Positions 1-6,463 of a stretch of DNA of 21,566 nt are shown here, piece by piece. Source of the stretch: Serpens sp035497635. Lineage in GTDB: Bacteria; Pseudomonadota; Gammaproteobacteria; Pseudomonadales; Pseudomonadaceae. Location of the stretch: positions 1 to 21,566 of the forward strand of contig DATJDB010000192.1 of assembly GCA_035497635.1 (NCBI GenBank), written 5' to 3'. The position numbers and the translations under genes were made by a program. A model generated the notes under the pieces. The model did no database searches. It was not told where the DNA came from and saw nothing but the letters and a program-made list of their open reading frames with translations. The stretch's first letter is position 1. Every line of letters begins with the position of its first letter.

Positions 1-64
1 CAGAGTGAAGCATGGCCGCTTGCCGCGCCGTGAGTGGGAAACTGGACAAACGCGAGGGCAGATA

Positions 65-95
65 GGCCCGCCCGGAGCGCATCCGGGGGCGGGCC
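65..95. other. GC-rich hairpin upstream of thiD
   Basis: GGCCCGCCC (65-73) pairs perfectly with GGGCGGGCC (87-95), with a few further pairs possible inside. No T-run follows on the plus strand, so this is a stable hairpin rather than a proven terminator. The rest of 1-128 shows no gene I can support. No TPP riboswitch (thi-box) motif is visible ahead of thiD. Confidence 0.5.
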
Positions 96-128
96 AATGG
101 CGGGTGGAAAGTGTTAAGCTCGCGCGCC

Positions 129-923
129 ATGAACAGACACACTTCCCGCCCCGTCGTCCTCTGTCTGTCCGGCCACGATCCTTCGGGTGGTGCCGGCCTG
201 CAGGCGGACATCGAAGCCCTGCTTGCCCAGGGTTGCCACGCTGCACCGACCGTCACCGCGCTGACCGTGCAGGATACCGTCGACGTTGCCGACTTCCGCG
301 TGCTCGACCGCGCCTGGGTGCTGGCCCAGGCCAACGCGGTGATCGCCGACCTGCCCATCGCCGCCGTCAAGCTCGGCATGCTGGGCTCGGCGGAGATGGT
401 CGACACCGTTCTGGAACTGATGCAGAAGCTGCCCGGCGTGCCGCTGGTCTGCGACCCGGTGCTGCGCGCCGGTGGCGGCGGCTCGCTGGGTCCGGACGAT
501 GTCGGCTATGCGGTCCGCGAACGGCTGTTCCCGGTGGCGGCCATCGCCACGCCGAACCTGCCCGAAGCACGCATCCTCGCCGAGCTGCCCGATGGCACGC
601 CGGACGAGTGCGCCGAGCGACTGCTGCCGCACATTCGCCATCTGCTGATCACCGGCGGTCACGGCGAGGAAAGCGAAGTGGTCAACCGCCTGTACAGCCG
701 CGACGGCCAGGTCTGGACGTCCAGCTGCCAGCGCTTGCCGGGCAGCTATCACGGTTCCGGCTGCACCCTGGCCAGCGCCCTGGCCGGCCGCCTGGCACAA
801 GGCGAAGCGCTGCCGAGCGCGGTGCAATCGGCGCTGGAGTACACCTGGCGCTGCCTGCGCGACGCCGAGGCGCCGGGCCACGGCCAGTACATTCCGCGCC
901 GCCTGCCGCTGGATTCCCTGTAA
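129..923 (+). CDS. thiD: Hydroxymethylpyrimidine/phosphomethylpyrimidine kinase ThiD
   Basis: A cytoplasmic ribokinase-fold kinase that phosphorylates hydroxymethylpyrimidine (HMP) and HMP-phosphate to HMP-pyrophosphate, the pyrimidine half of thiamine. The 264-residue product starts with the family signature SGHDPSGGAGLQADI (residues 14-28). It later shows AVKLGML, VCDPVL and, near the C-terminus, HGSGCTLASALA, which carries the anion-hole and catalytic region of this kinase family. The frame stays open upstream to a GTG at 111. I chose the ATG at 129 because it gives the normal family N-terminus (VVLCLSGHDPSGG). No strong ribosome-binding site precedes it. A TTAAGCT sequence only 8 bases before this ATG resembles a -10 box, so the leader may be very short; this is weak. 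The stop overlaps the thiE start (TAATG), so the two genes are coupled. Confidence 0.95.
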   Translation: MNRHTSRPVVLCLSGHDPSGGAGLQADIEALLAQGCHAAPTVTALTVQDTVDVADFRVLDRAWVLAQANAVIADLPIAAVKLGMLGSAEMVDTVLELMQKLPGVPLVCDPVLRAGGGGSLGPDDVGYAVRERLFPVAAIATPNLPEARILAELPDGTPDECAERLLPHIRHLLITGGHGEESEVVNRLYSRDGQVWTSSCQRLPGSYHGSGCTLASALAGRLAQGEALPSAVQSALEYTWRCLRDAEAPGHGQYIPRRLPLDSL

Positions 924-1549
924 TGAAGCGCGGCCTGTATGCCATCACCGACAGCGCGCTGCTCGCCGACGGTCGCCTGCTGCCCTACGTGGAAGCCGCG
1001 CTGGAAGGCGGCGCGCGTCTGCTGCAGTACCGCGAGAAATCCCGCGATCAGGCGCGCCGTTTCGACGAGGCCAGCGCGCTGCGCGAGCTGTGCCAGCGTT
1101 ACGACGCCGAGCTGATCATCAACGATGACCTGGAGCTGGCTGCGCAACTGGGCGTCGGCCTGCATCTGGGCCAGGAAGACGGCTCGCTGGCCCAGGCCCG
1201 CACGCGTCTCGGTGCGGGTGTGCATCTCGGCGCCAGCTGTTACGCCAACCTGACATTCGCCGAATCCGCGCTGGCCGCTGGTGCAACGCATCCGGCCTTC
1301 GGGCGCTTCTTTCCATCGCTGACCAAGCCCGGCGAAACCCGGGCGACGCTGGCACTGCTGGACGAGGCGCGCTCACGCTTCCAGGCACCGCTGGTGGCAA
1401 TCGGCGGCATCACGCTGGACAACGCCCGCCCGCTGGTCGAGCACGGCGCCGACTGGCTGGCCGTAATCAACGCGCTGTTTGCCGCCGACTCCGCCATCGA
1501 GGTGGCGCGCCGCGCCCGCGCATTCGTTTCGCTGTTTCCTTCATCCTGA
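923..1549 (+). CDS. thiE: Thiamine-phosphate synthase ThiE
   Basis: A TIM-barrel enzyme that joins HMP-pyrophosphate to the thiazole phosphate, giving thiamine phosphate; it consumes the product of the preceding kinase. The 208-residue protein has the family motifs in order: LLQYREK near residue 35 (pyrophosphate/pyrimidine binding), LIINDD, GVHLGQED, the long GASCYANLTFAE...FGRFFPSLTKPG segment, and LVAIGGIT followed by ADWLAVINALF near the C-terminus. The length is normal for a stand-alone ThiE. The start is fixed by the one-base overlap TAATG with thiD, as no other start gives the expected MKRGLYAITD N-terminus. The same frame is open far upstream across thiD in the GC-rich sequence, but that stretch is not coding. 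Confidence 0.95.
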   Translation: MKRGLYAITDSALLADGRLLPYVEAALEGGARLLQYREKSRDQARRFDEASALRELCQRYDAELIINDDLELAAQLGVGLHLGQEDGSLAQARTRLGAGVHLGASCYANLTFAESALAAGATHPAFGRFFPSLTKPGETRATLALLDEARSRFQAPLVAIGGITLDNARPLVEHGADWLAVINALFAADSAIEVARRARAFVSLFPSS

Positions 1550-1557
1550 TTCCGAAC

Positions 1558-1572
1558 GCGGGCATCGCCCGC
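1558..1572. other. Small hairpin between thiE and hemL
   Basis: GCGGGC (1558-1563) pairs with GCCCGC (1567-1572) around a three-base loop. It lies in the 44-base gap before hemL and has no T-run, so it is not a convincing terminator. hemL is probably still co-transcribed with thiDE. Confidence 0.35.
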
Positions 1573-1593
1573 CCCTGATTCGCGAGGCCCTGC

Positions 1594-2877
1594 ATGTCCC
1601 GTTCCGAAATCCTCTTCAACCAGGCCCAGCAGCACATTCCCGGCGGCGTGAACTCGCCGGTGCGCGCCTTCAAGGGCGTCGGCGGCACGCCGCTGTTCAT
1701 CAAACATGCCGAAGGCGCCTACATCGTCGACGAAGACGACAAGCGCTACGTTGATTACGTGGGTTCCTGGGGTCCGATGATCCTCGGCCACGCTCACCCG
1801 GACGTGCTGGACTCGGTGCGCCGTCAGCTGGAACACGGCCTGTCCTACGGTGCACCGACCGCGCTGGAAACCGAGATGGCCGAGCTGGTCTGCTCGCTGG
1901 TGCCGTCGATGGAAATGGTGCGTATGGTCAGCTCCGGTACCGAGGCGACCATGAGCGCCATCCGCCTGGCCCGTGGCTTCACCGGCCGCGACACCATCAT
2001 CAAGTTCGAAGGCTGCTACCACGGCCACTCCGACAGCCTGCTGGTCAAGGCCGGCTCCGGCGCGCTGACCTTCGGCGTGCCCAGCTCGCCCGGCGTGCCG
2101 GCGGCGTTCGCCCAGCACACCCTGACGCTGCCCTATAACGATCTCGAAGCGGTGCGCGAAACCCTGGCCGAGGTCGGCAAGGACATCGCCTGCATCATCG
2201 TCGAGCCGGTGGCTGGCAACATGAACTGCGTGCCGCCGGCGCCGGGCTTCCTGGAAGGCCTGCGCGCGCTGTGCGACGAGCACGGCGTGGTGCTGATCTT
2301 CGATGAGGTGATGACCGGTTTCCGCGTCGCCCTCGGCGGCGCCCAAGGCCATTTCGGCATTACCCCGGACCTGTCCACCTTCGGCAAGATCGTCGGTGGC
2401 GGCATGCCGGTCGGTGCCTTCGGCGGCAAGCGTGAGATCATGTCCTGCGTCTCGCCACTCGGCCCGGTCTACCAGGCCGGCACCCTGTCGGGTAACCCGC
2501 TGGCCATGGCCGCCGGCCTGACCACCCTCAAGCTGATCAGCCGTCCGGGCTTCCACACCGAGCTGGCCGACTACACCAGCCGCATGCTGCAAGGCCTGCA
2601 GGACCGCGCCGATGCCGCCGGCATTCCGTTCGTCACGACCCAGGTGGGCGGCATGTTCGGTCTGTACTTCAGCGGCGCCGACGCAATCCAGACCTTCGAG
2701 GACGTGATGGCCTGCGACGCGGGTCGCTTCAACCGCTTTTTCCACCTGATGCTGGATGGCGGCGTGTATCTGGCACCGTCGGCATTCGAGGCCGGCTTCA
2801 CCTCCATCGCCCATGGCGAGGCGGAGCTGAAGATCACCCTGGACGCCGCCGAGCGTGCGTTTGCGCAACTGAAGTAA
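1594..2877 (+). CDS. hemL: Glutamate-1-semialdehyde 2,1-aminomutase HemL
   Basis: A PLP-dependent class-III aminotransferase-fold enzyme that turns glutamate-1-semialdehyde into 5-aminolevulinate, the entry to tetrapyrrole and heme synthesis. The 427-residue length is normal. Visible features: GGVNSPVRAF near residue 17, VSSGTEATMSAIRLAR (112-127) for the cofactor phosphate, CYHGHSD (141-147), IFDEVMTGFR with D237 facing the PLP ring nitrogen, and TFGKIVGGGMPVGA with K265 as the Schiff-base lysine (the E. coli residue is also K265). The ATG at 1594 is preceded by GCGAGG at 1583-1588. It follows thiE by 44 bases on the same strand and is followed by a REPIN, so it is probably the last gene of this unit. 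Confidence 0.97.
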   Translation: MSRSEILFNQAQQHIPGGVNSPVRAFKGVGGTPLFIKHAEGAYIVDEDDKRYVDYVGSWGPMILGHAHPDVLDSVRRQLEHGLSYGAPTALETEMAELVCSLVPSMEMVRMVSSGTEATMSAIRLARGFTGRDTIIKFEGCYHGHSDSLLVKAGSGALTFGVPSSPGVPAAFAQHTLTLPYNDLEAVRETLAEVGKDIACIIVEPVAGNMNCVPPAPGFLEGLRALCDEHGVVLIFDEVMTGFRVALGGAQGHFGITPDLSTFGKIVGGGMPVGAFGGKREIMSCVSPLGPVYQAGTLSGNPLAMAAGLTTLKLISRPGFHTELADYTSRMLQGLQDRADAAGIPFVTTQVGGMFGLYFSGADAIQTFEDVMACDAGRFNRFFHLMLDGGVYLAPSAFEAGFTSIAHGEAELKITLDAAERAFAQLK

Positions 2878-2902
2878 CACCGCCAGGACGGCACGGAACG
2901 GC

Positions 2903-2973
2903 GGGGAGCGAACCTGTTCGCGAGCTTTTGGGCATGACCCGCAGAAAAGCCTCGCGGACGAGTCCGCTCCCAC
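2903..2973. repeat. REPIN copy A (REP family I)
   Basis: Two inverted REP sequences form a hairpin: GGGAGCGAACCTGTTCGCGA on the left and CTCGCGGACGAGTCCGCTCC on the right, about 25 bases apart. The same unit recurs at 8825-8901 and 19337-19412. This copy is the most diverged of the three. It lies in the gap after hemL. REPINs of this layout are known in pseudomonads and are thought to be moved by RAYT (TnpA-REP) transposases, none of which is encoded here. Confidence 0.85.
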
Positions 2974-3034
2974 GATGACAGGCGCCCCCGCCAGCGTCGC
3001 AGCAGAATTGCAAATCCCCTCGGGCCGAAAGGCT

Positions 3035-3064
3035 TTGTAACCCGCGCGCGGGTTATCCCATAAT
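3035..3064 (+). promoter_or_regulatory. Promoter of the Sel1-repeat gene with operator-like palindrome
   Basis: TTGTAA (3035-3040) and CATAAT (3059-3064) are separated by 18 bases and look like sigma-70 -35 and -10 boxes, ending about 48 bases before the ATG at 3113. A perfect 18-bp palindrome, TAACCCGCGCGCGGGTTA (3038-3055), overlaps the -35 box and fills most of the spacer. A repressor dimer bound there would block RNA polymerase. The sequence pattern is seen directly; the operator role is inferred. Confidence 0.55.
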
Positions 3065-3112
3065 GTGCCGGTCGCCTGAACCCGCCTGCCTGCAGAGGCG
3101 CCCTGGATTCCC

Positions 3113-3655
3113 ATGATTCGCACCAGCCATATTCTGAGCCTGTGCTGTCTGCTGTTCGTTCCCGTGTCGCTGGCCAGTGACAACGACCTGCTGGTGCCCG
3201 CCACCGGGCGCTGTGCGCTCGACCTGGCGCCCGAACTGCTGAGCGAAGCATTGAACAGCTGCCAGGCCATCGCCCTGGAAGGCGACACCCAGGCGCAATT
3301 CGAGTTGGGTGAATTCTTCTACACCGGTCGCCATACCCAGCAGGATCTGCAACAAGCGCTGCGCTGGTACGAGATGGCCTCCCTGCAGGGCCACGCCGAA
3401 GCCCAACGCCGGCTCGGCACCATGTTTTTCACAGGTGAAGGCGTGCCGGCCAGCAATATCCAGGCCTTCATCGTGCTGAAGATGGCGGCGGTAAACGGCT
3501 CGGAAGAAGCGCTGGACGGTGCCGATCGGGTCGCCGAACAGATGTCCCGGGAAGAGCTGGCCGTGGCCACGCAGATCTTGGGGCACATCTTCCGCAGCTA
3601 CCTGCAGGAGCTGCAGACCATCGACGCCAGCTCGCCGCTGGCGCCACTGCCCTAG
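3113..3655 (+). CDS. Small exported Sel1-like repeat (SLR/TPR) protein
   Basis: A 180-residue protein of unknown specific role. Residues 1-21 form a signal peptide (hydrophobic HILSLCCLLFVPV core, cleavage expected after VSLA), so it is probably periplasmic. Two Sel1-type helical repeats follow: roughly residues 58-90 (DTQAQFELGEFFYTG ... ALRWYEMAS) and 94-128 (HAEAQRRLGTMFFTGEGV ... AFIVLKMAAVNG), with an alpha-helical tail. Such repeats are protein-binding scaffolds. In P. aeruginosa, as I recall, a similar gene follows hemL. The ATG at 3113 gives the signal peptide; only a weak AGAGG lies upstream, at 3094-3098. The stop codon is directly next to the stop of the convergent glycosyltransferase gene, with no base between and no terminator visible. 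Confidence 0.8.
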   Translation: MIRTSHILSLCCLLFVPVSLASDNDLLVPATGRCALDLAPELLSEALNSCQAIALEGDTQAQFELGEFFYTGRHTQQDLQQALRWYEMASLQGHAEAQRRLGTMFFTGEGVPASNIQAFIVLKMAAVNGSEEALDGADRVAEQMSREELAVATQILGHIFRSYLQELQTIDASSPLAPLP

Positions 3656-4777
3656 TCAACTCTTGCGGCGGGAAACGCCACGCTCGATCAGCTCGGCGGC
3701 GCGCTGGGTCATGGAGAAGATGTCGGCGTGCTCGATCATGTGCCGCGCACGAGCGACCCACTCTTCGCGAGGGGTCTGCAAGGTGCGCTGGATGGCGGCG
3801 GCAATCGTGGAATCCGCCGCTTCGGCATCGATCACCTCGCCCATCGAGTGATCCGTTATGTAGTGGGCATAGCCGCACACATCGGTGGCAATCACCGGCA
3901 CTCCTGCGATCATCGCCTCCAGCAAAGCTAGCCCAGCCATCTCGCTGCGCGCGGGATGTAGCAACAGATCGGCGGACCATAGCAATTGAGCAACATCGTC
4001 GCGCCCACCCAGCACCTTCAGGCGATCTTCAATGCCCAGTTGCCCAGCCAATCCTTCCAGAAATTGCGGCTTGTCCTGACCGGCCACCCAGACATGCACG
4101 CGGGAGCGCAGCTCTTGCGGTAGGACAGCAATCCCCCGCAATGCCCGATCGAATCCTTTACGCTTGAAATCCGAGCCGACCATCATCAGCAGAATGTCAT
4201 CCGGCGCCAGCCCGTATTGCTTCCTCAAGCCTGGACGAACCTTCTGGTAGTCATCGGGCAGGCTGTAAACGCGGTTGATACCTGGCGGCACAACATGGAG
4301 CCGCGCATTTGGCGTCTGGTAGTGCTTCTGGTAAATCCGCGATTCGGTCCTTGATATCATCAGGATATTTGTCGATGAGTCCCTAGAGAACACTGCCGCC
4401 TCCATCGCCAATGAACTCCGAGCACGTGGTGTCAGGCGGTAAAGCCAGCTGCGTTCTACCCGGGCCTTTTCGGCAAAGCACACATCGGCCGCATAGTAGA
4501 AATCCAGCCCCGGCATCTTGTTGAAACCCACCACTGCATCCACATCGGAAGGTAGTACCTCCTGAAAGCGCCGGATAAAAGCGGCGTTGCTCCCATGATT
4601 GGTCATTGCCCGGACGGGCAGCAGCACCACCGGCAGATCGGGCTGTGGGCCTTCCCAGCTACGGGTATAGATGGTGACTTCGTGGCCACGCTCACGCATC
4701 AGCTGCGCCAATGCCAGCATGTCCCTGGCGAGACCGCCAAAAGGAAAATAGCGAAACAGAGTAAAAGCAAGCTTCAA
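3656..4777 (-). CDS. waaG: WaaG-like family-4 glycosyltransferase (LPS core type)
   Basis: A GT-B fold, GT4 retaining glycosyltransferase of 373 residues, about the length of E. coli WaaG, which adds the first glucose of the LPS outer core at the inner-membrane cytoplasmic face. Family motifs are strong: RYFPFGGLARD (9-19), TNHG, VGFNKMPGLD (83-92), YAADVCFAEK, QKHYQT, VGSDFKRKG (200-208), GQDKP (233-237), the E-x7-E donor motif (E279, E287) and VCGYAHYI. The frame extends to an ATG at 4792, but that ATG abuts a GGGAGG (4790-4785) which sits 7 bases before a TTG at 4777. The TTG start gives MKLAFTLFRYFPFGG, aligning with known WaaG N-termini, so I prefer it. Parts of the gene are GC-poor for this window (26 of 60 bases, 43%, at 4321-4380), suggesting transfer. 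The exact sugar and acceptor are not known, and this may be a second waaG besides one in the main core cluster. Confidence 0.82.
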   Translation of the reverse strand: MKLAFTLFRYFPFGGLARDMLALAQLMRERGHEVTIYTRSWEGPQPDLPVVLLPVRAMTNHGSNAAFIRRFQEVLPSDVDAVVGFNKMPGLDFYYAADVCFAEKARVERSWLYRLTPRARSSLAMEAAVFSRDSSTNILMISRTESRIYQKHYQTPNARLHVVPPGINRVYSLPDDYQKVRPGLRKQYGLAPDDILLMMVGSDFKRKGFDRALRGIAVLPQELRSRVHVWVAGQDKPQFLEGLAGQLGIEDRLKVLGGRDDVAQLLWSADLLLHPARSEMAGLALLEAMIAGVPVIATDVCGYAHYITDHSMGEVIDAEAADSTIAAAIQRTLQTPREEWVARARHMIEHADIFSMTQRAAELIERGVSRRKS

Positions 4778-4784
4778 GGCAGCG

Positions 4785-4790
4785 CCTCCC
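4785..4790 (-). promoter_or_regulatory. Ribosome-binding site that sets the waaG-like start
   Basis: GGGAGG on the minus strand lies 7 bases before the TTG at 4777 and directly after the ATG at 4792. It supports TTG, not ATG, as the initiation codon. Confidence 0.7.
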
Positions 4791-5044
4791 ATGGCGTTGA
4801 TTCAACGGCGCCCATTCCGTTGACCCTTGAAGAAAAGCAGGATTCGCAGACAAGCCTCAGCCGCAGCGCGTAAATGACTACGGCTTGGCATTATGAATGC
4901 CGATAACTGAGCAGTGGTTTTCAGGCGCGCCCGGCCCGCAGCATCGAAGCCCTATGAAGGGAATCGATACGCCGAGGCGGACATCAGGTCAAAGAACCCA
5001 GGTGATGTGGGAACAGCCGTAAAAGCAGATAGCTAAGCGGGCGC

Positions 5045-5059
5045 CCAGCGAGACGCTGG
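5045..5059 (-). terminator. Possible weak terminator hairpin after galE
   Basis: CCAGCG (5045-5050) and CGCTGG (5054-5059) form a 6-bp stem with a 3-base loop directly after the galE stop codon. There is no T-run on the minus strand, so any termination would be Rho-dependent or incomplete. Confidence 0.3.
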
Positions 5060-5060
5060 T

Positions 5061-6080
5061 TTACTGGTAGCCCTGCGGATTGTTCGACTGCCAGCGCCAG
5101 GTATCAACCATCATCTCTTCCAGACCACGTTGCGCCTTCCAGCCCAGCTCCCGTTCGGCCAGAGCCGGGTCGGCCCAGCATTCCGCGATATCGCCGGCCC
5201 GACGAGGGGCAACGCGGTAAGCGACGGCACGCCCACTGGCCTGCTCGAAGGCACGGACCATCTGCAGCACGCTGTAGCCGGTGCCGGTGCCCAGGTTCCA
5301 CACGTTGACCCCGCTGCGCTCTGCCAGCGCATCGAGAGCCTTGAGGTGACCGTCGGCCAGATCCATCACATGGATGTAATCACGCACTCCGGTGCCATCG
5401 ACGGTCGGGTAATCGTCGCCGAAGACCGCCAGTTCCTTGAGCTTGCCGACCGCCACCTGGCTGACATACGGCAGCAGGTTGTTGGGGATGCCCTGCGGGT
5501 CTTCACCGATCTGTCCACTGGGATGGGCACCGACCGGGTTGAAGTAGCGCAGCAGCGCGATGCTCCAGCGCGGCTCGGACAGCGACAGGTCGCGCAGAAC
5601 TTCCTCAACCATCAGCTTGGAACGACCGTAGGGGTTGGTCGGCGTGCCGGTGGGGAAGTCTTCGCGGATCGGCATCTGCGACGGCTCGCCATAGACCGTG
5701 GCCGAGGAACTGAACACCAGGCGAAACACACCGGCTGCGGCCATCGCCTGGCACAGGGTCACGCTGCCGGCGACGTTGTTCTCGTAGTAGCGCAGCGGCT
5801 GCTGCACGCTTTCGCCCACCGCCTTGAGGCCGGCGAAGTGCATCACGGCCTCAATGGCATGTTCGGCAAACAGGCGATCAAGCAGCGCGCGGTCGCGGAT
5901 GTCGCCCTCCACAAATTTAGGGCTGCGCCCGCACAACCCTTCCACTCGGCGCAGGGATTCAGCCGAGCTGTTGCAGAGGTTATCCAGCACCAGTACGTCG
6001 CGCCCGGCCTCAAGCAGGGCCAGCACCACGTGGGAGCCGATATAGCCGGCGCCGCCGGTGACAAGAATCATAGATTTCAC
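5061..6080 (-). CDS. galE: UDP-glucose 4-epimerase GalE
   Basis: A cytoplasmic extended short-chain dehydrogenase that interconverts UDP-glucose and UDP-galactose with bound NAD; some homologues also accept the N-acetyl sugars. The 339-residue protein has the NAD motif GGAGYIGSH (9-17), DNLCNSS after the second strand, MHFAGLKAVGES (80-91) and the catalytic set SSSATVYG (S126) and YGRSK (Y151, K155), two residues later than in E. coli GalE (S124, Y149, K153). RYFNPVGAHPSG and the C-terminal RRAGDIAECWADP are also typical. The GTG at 6080 is chosen because AAGGAG lies 7 bases upstream (6093-6088); the in-frame ATG at 6071 is too far from it. It lies 56 bases after the DUF1820 gene, probably in the same transcript, and could supply UDP-Gal to the neighbouring glycosyltransferases (inference). 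Confidence 0.95.
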   Translation of the reverse strand: MKSMILVTGGAGYIGSHVVLALLEAGRDVLVLDNLCNSSAESLRRVEGLCGRSPKFVEGDIRDRALLDRLFAEHAIEAVMHFAGLKAVGESVQQPLRYYENNVAGSVTLCQAMAAAGVFRLVFSSSATVYGEPSQMPIREDFPTGTPTNPYGRSKLMVEEVLRDLSLSEPRWSIALLRYFNPVGAHPSGQIGEDPQGIPNNLLPYVSQVAVGKLKELAVFGDDYPTVDGTGVRDYIHVMDLADGHLKALDALAERSGVNVWNLGTGTGYSVLQMVRAFEQASGRAVAYRVAPRRAGDIAECWADPALAERELGWKAQRGLEEMMVDTWRWQSNNPQGYQ

Positions 6081-6087
6081 GCAGTCA

Positions 6088-6093
6088 CTCCTT
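6088..6093 (-). promoter_or_regulatory. Ribosome-binding site that sets the galE GTG start
   Basis: AAGGAG on the minus strand, 7 bases before the GTG at 6080, is the best ribosome-binding site in this cluster and decides between the GTG and an ATG three codons further in. Confidence 0.75.
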
Positions 6094-6136
6094 GGATGAC
6101 CCTTGCGGGCCGTAATCCTGATTGAGCTCGCCGCCC

Positions 6137-6463
6137 TTACTTGTCGGGCATCGGCATGGGAAACGGCATGACATTGCTGCCGCCCTTCGCCTCGCTGATT
6201 TTAGGCGTACCCAGGCGTTCCACCTCATCGATGCGGATGATGGCGTGCATCGGCACGAAACTACGCAGCACACCATCGAACTGAGCCTTGAGCTTTTCCT
6301 CGCTGGGATCGACCACCATCTGGGTGCGCTCGCCAAAGACGAGTTCCTCGATTTCCAGAAACCCCCAGAGATCGCTCTGGAAGATCTGCTTGGCGTACAT
6401 CTCGTACACCTGGCCCTGGTTGAGAAAGATGACTTTGAAAATAGGGTCTTCGCGTTTGCTCAT
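6137..6463 (-). CDS. DUF1820 family protein
   Basis: A 108-residue soluble protein recognised as DUF1820, a small family of unknown function that I know from pseudomonads, where a member usually sits next to miaB. It begins MSKREDPIFKVIFLNQGQVYE and contains an acidic beta-rich core (FLEIEELVFGERTQMVVDPSEEKLK), VPMHAIIRIDEVERLG, and a Gly/Met/Pro-rich tail. There is no signal peptide, membrane segment or recognised catalytic motif. Its ATG overlaps the stop of the upstream family-2 glycosyltransferase gene (ATGA), so translation is probably coupled; galE follows 56 bases downstream. The wording VPMHAIIRIDEVERL is characteristic of the family. I do not assign a function. Confidence 0.8.
   Translation of the reverse strand: MSKREDPIFKVIFLNQGQVYEMYAKQIFQSDLWGFLEIEELVFGERTQMVVDPSEEKLKAQFDGVLRSFVPMHAIIRIDEVERLGTPKISEAKGGSNVMPFPMPMPDK

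Larger units (their letters stand above)
4778..5060 (-). other. 283-base gap between galE and the waaG-like gene
   Basis: No gene is supported here. The sequence is less GC-rich than the surroundings (30 of 60 bases at 4861-4920). It contains an inverted repeat GGCATT-ATG-AATGCC (4887-4901), and on the minus strand CATAAT (4895-4890) could be a -10 box for the waaG-like gene, but I see no good -35. The gap is long for an operon and suggests the waaG-like gene has its own promoter. Confidence 0.4.

Noticed and set aside
1..128. TPP riboswitch or a divergent gene start ahead of thiD
   Set aside because: No thi-box sequence is present in the 128 bases available. A minus-strand ATG at 13-11 leaves only four codons in the window and has no clear ribosome-binding site, so no gene can be supported.
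1240..3288. A 682-codon minus-strand open frame over hemL and its flanks
   Set aside because: It is antisense to thiE, hemL and the Sel1 gene and crosses a REPIN. The translation has no domain signal and reflects GC-rich third positions.
5130..6125. A 331-codon plus-strand open frame over galE
   Set aside because: galE has all catalytic residues on the minus strand; the plus-strand frame is its shadow.
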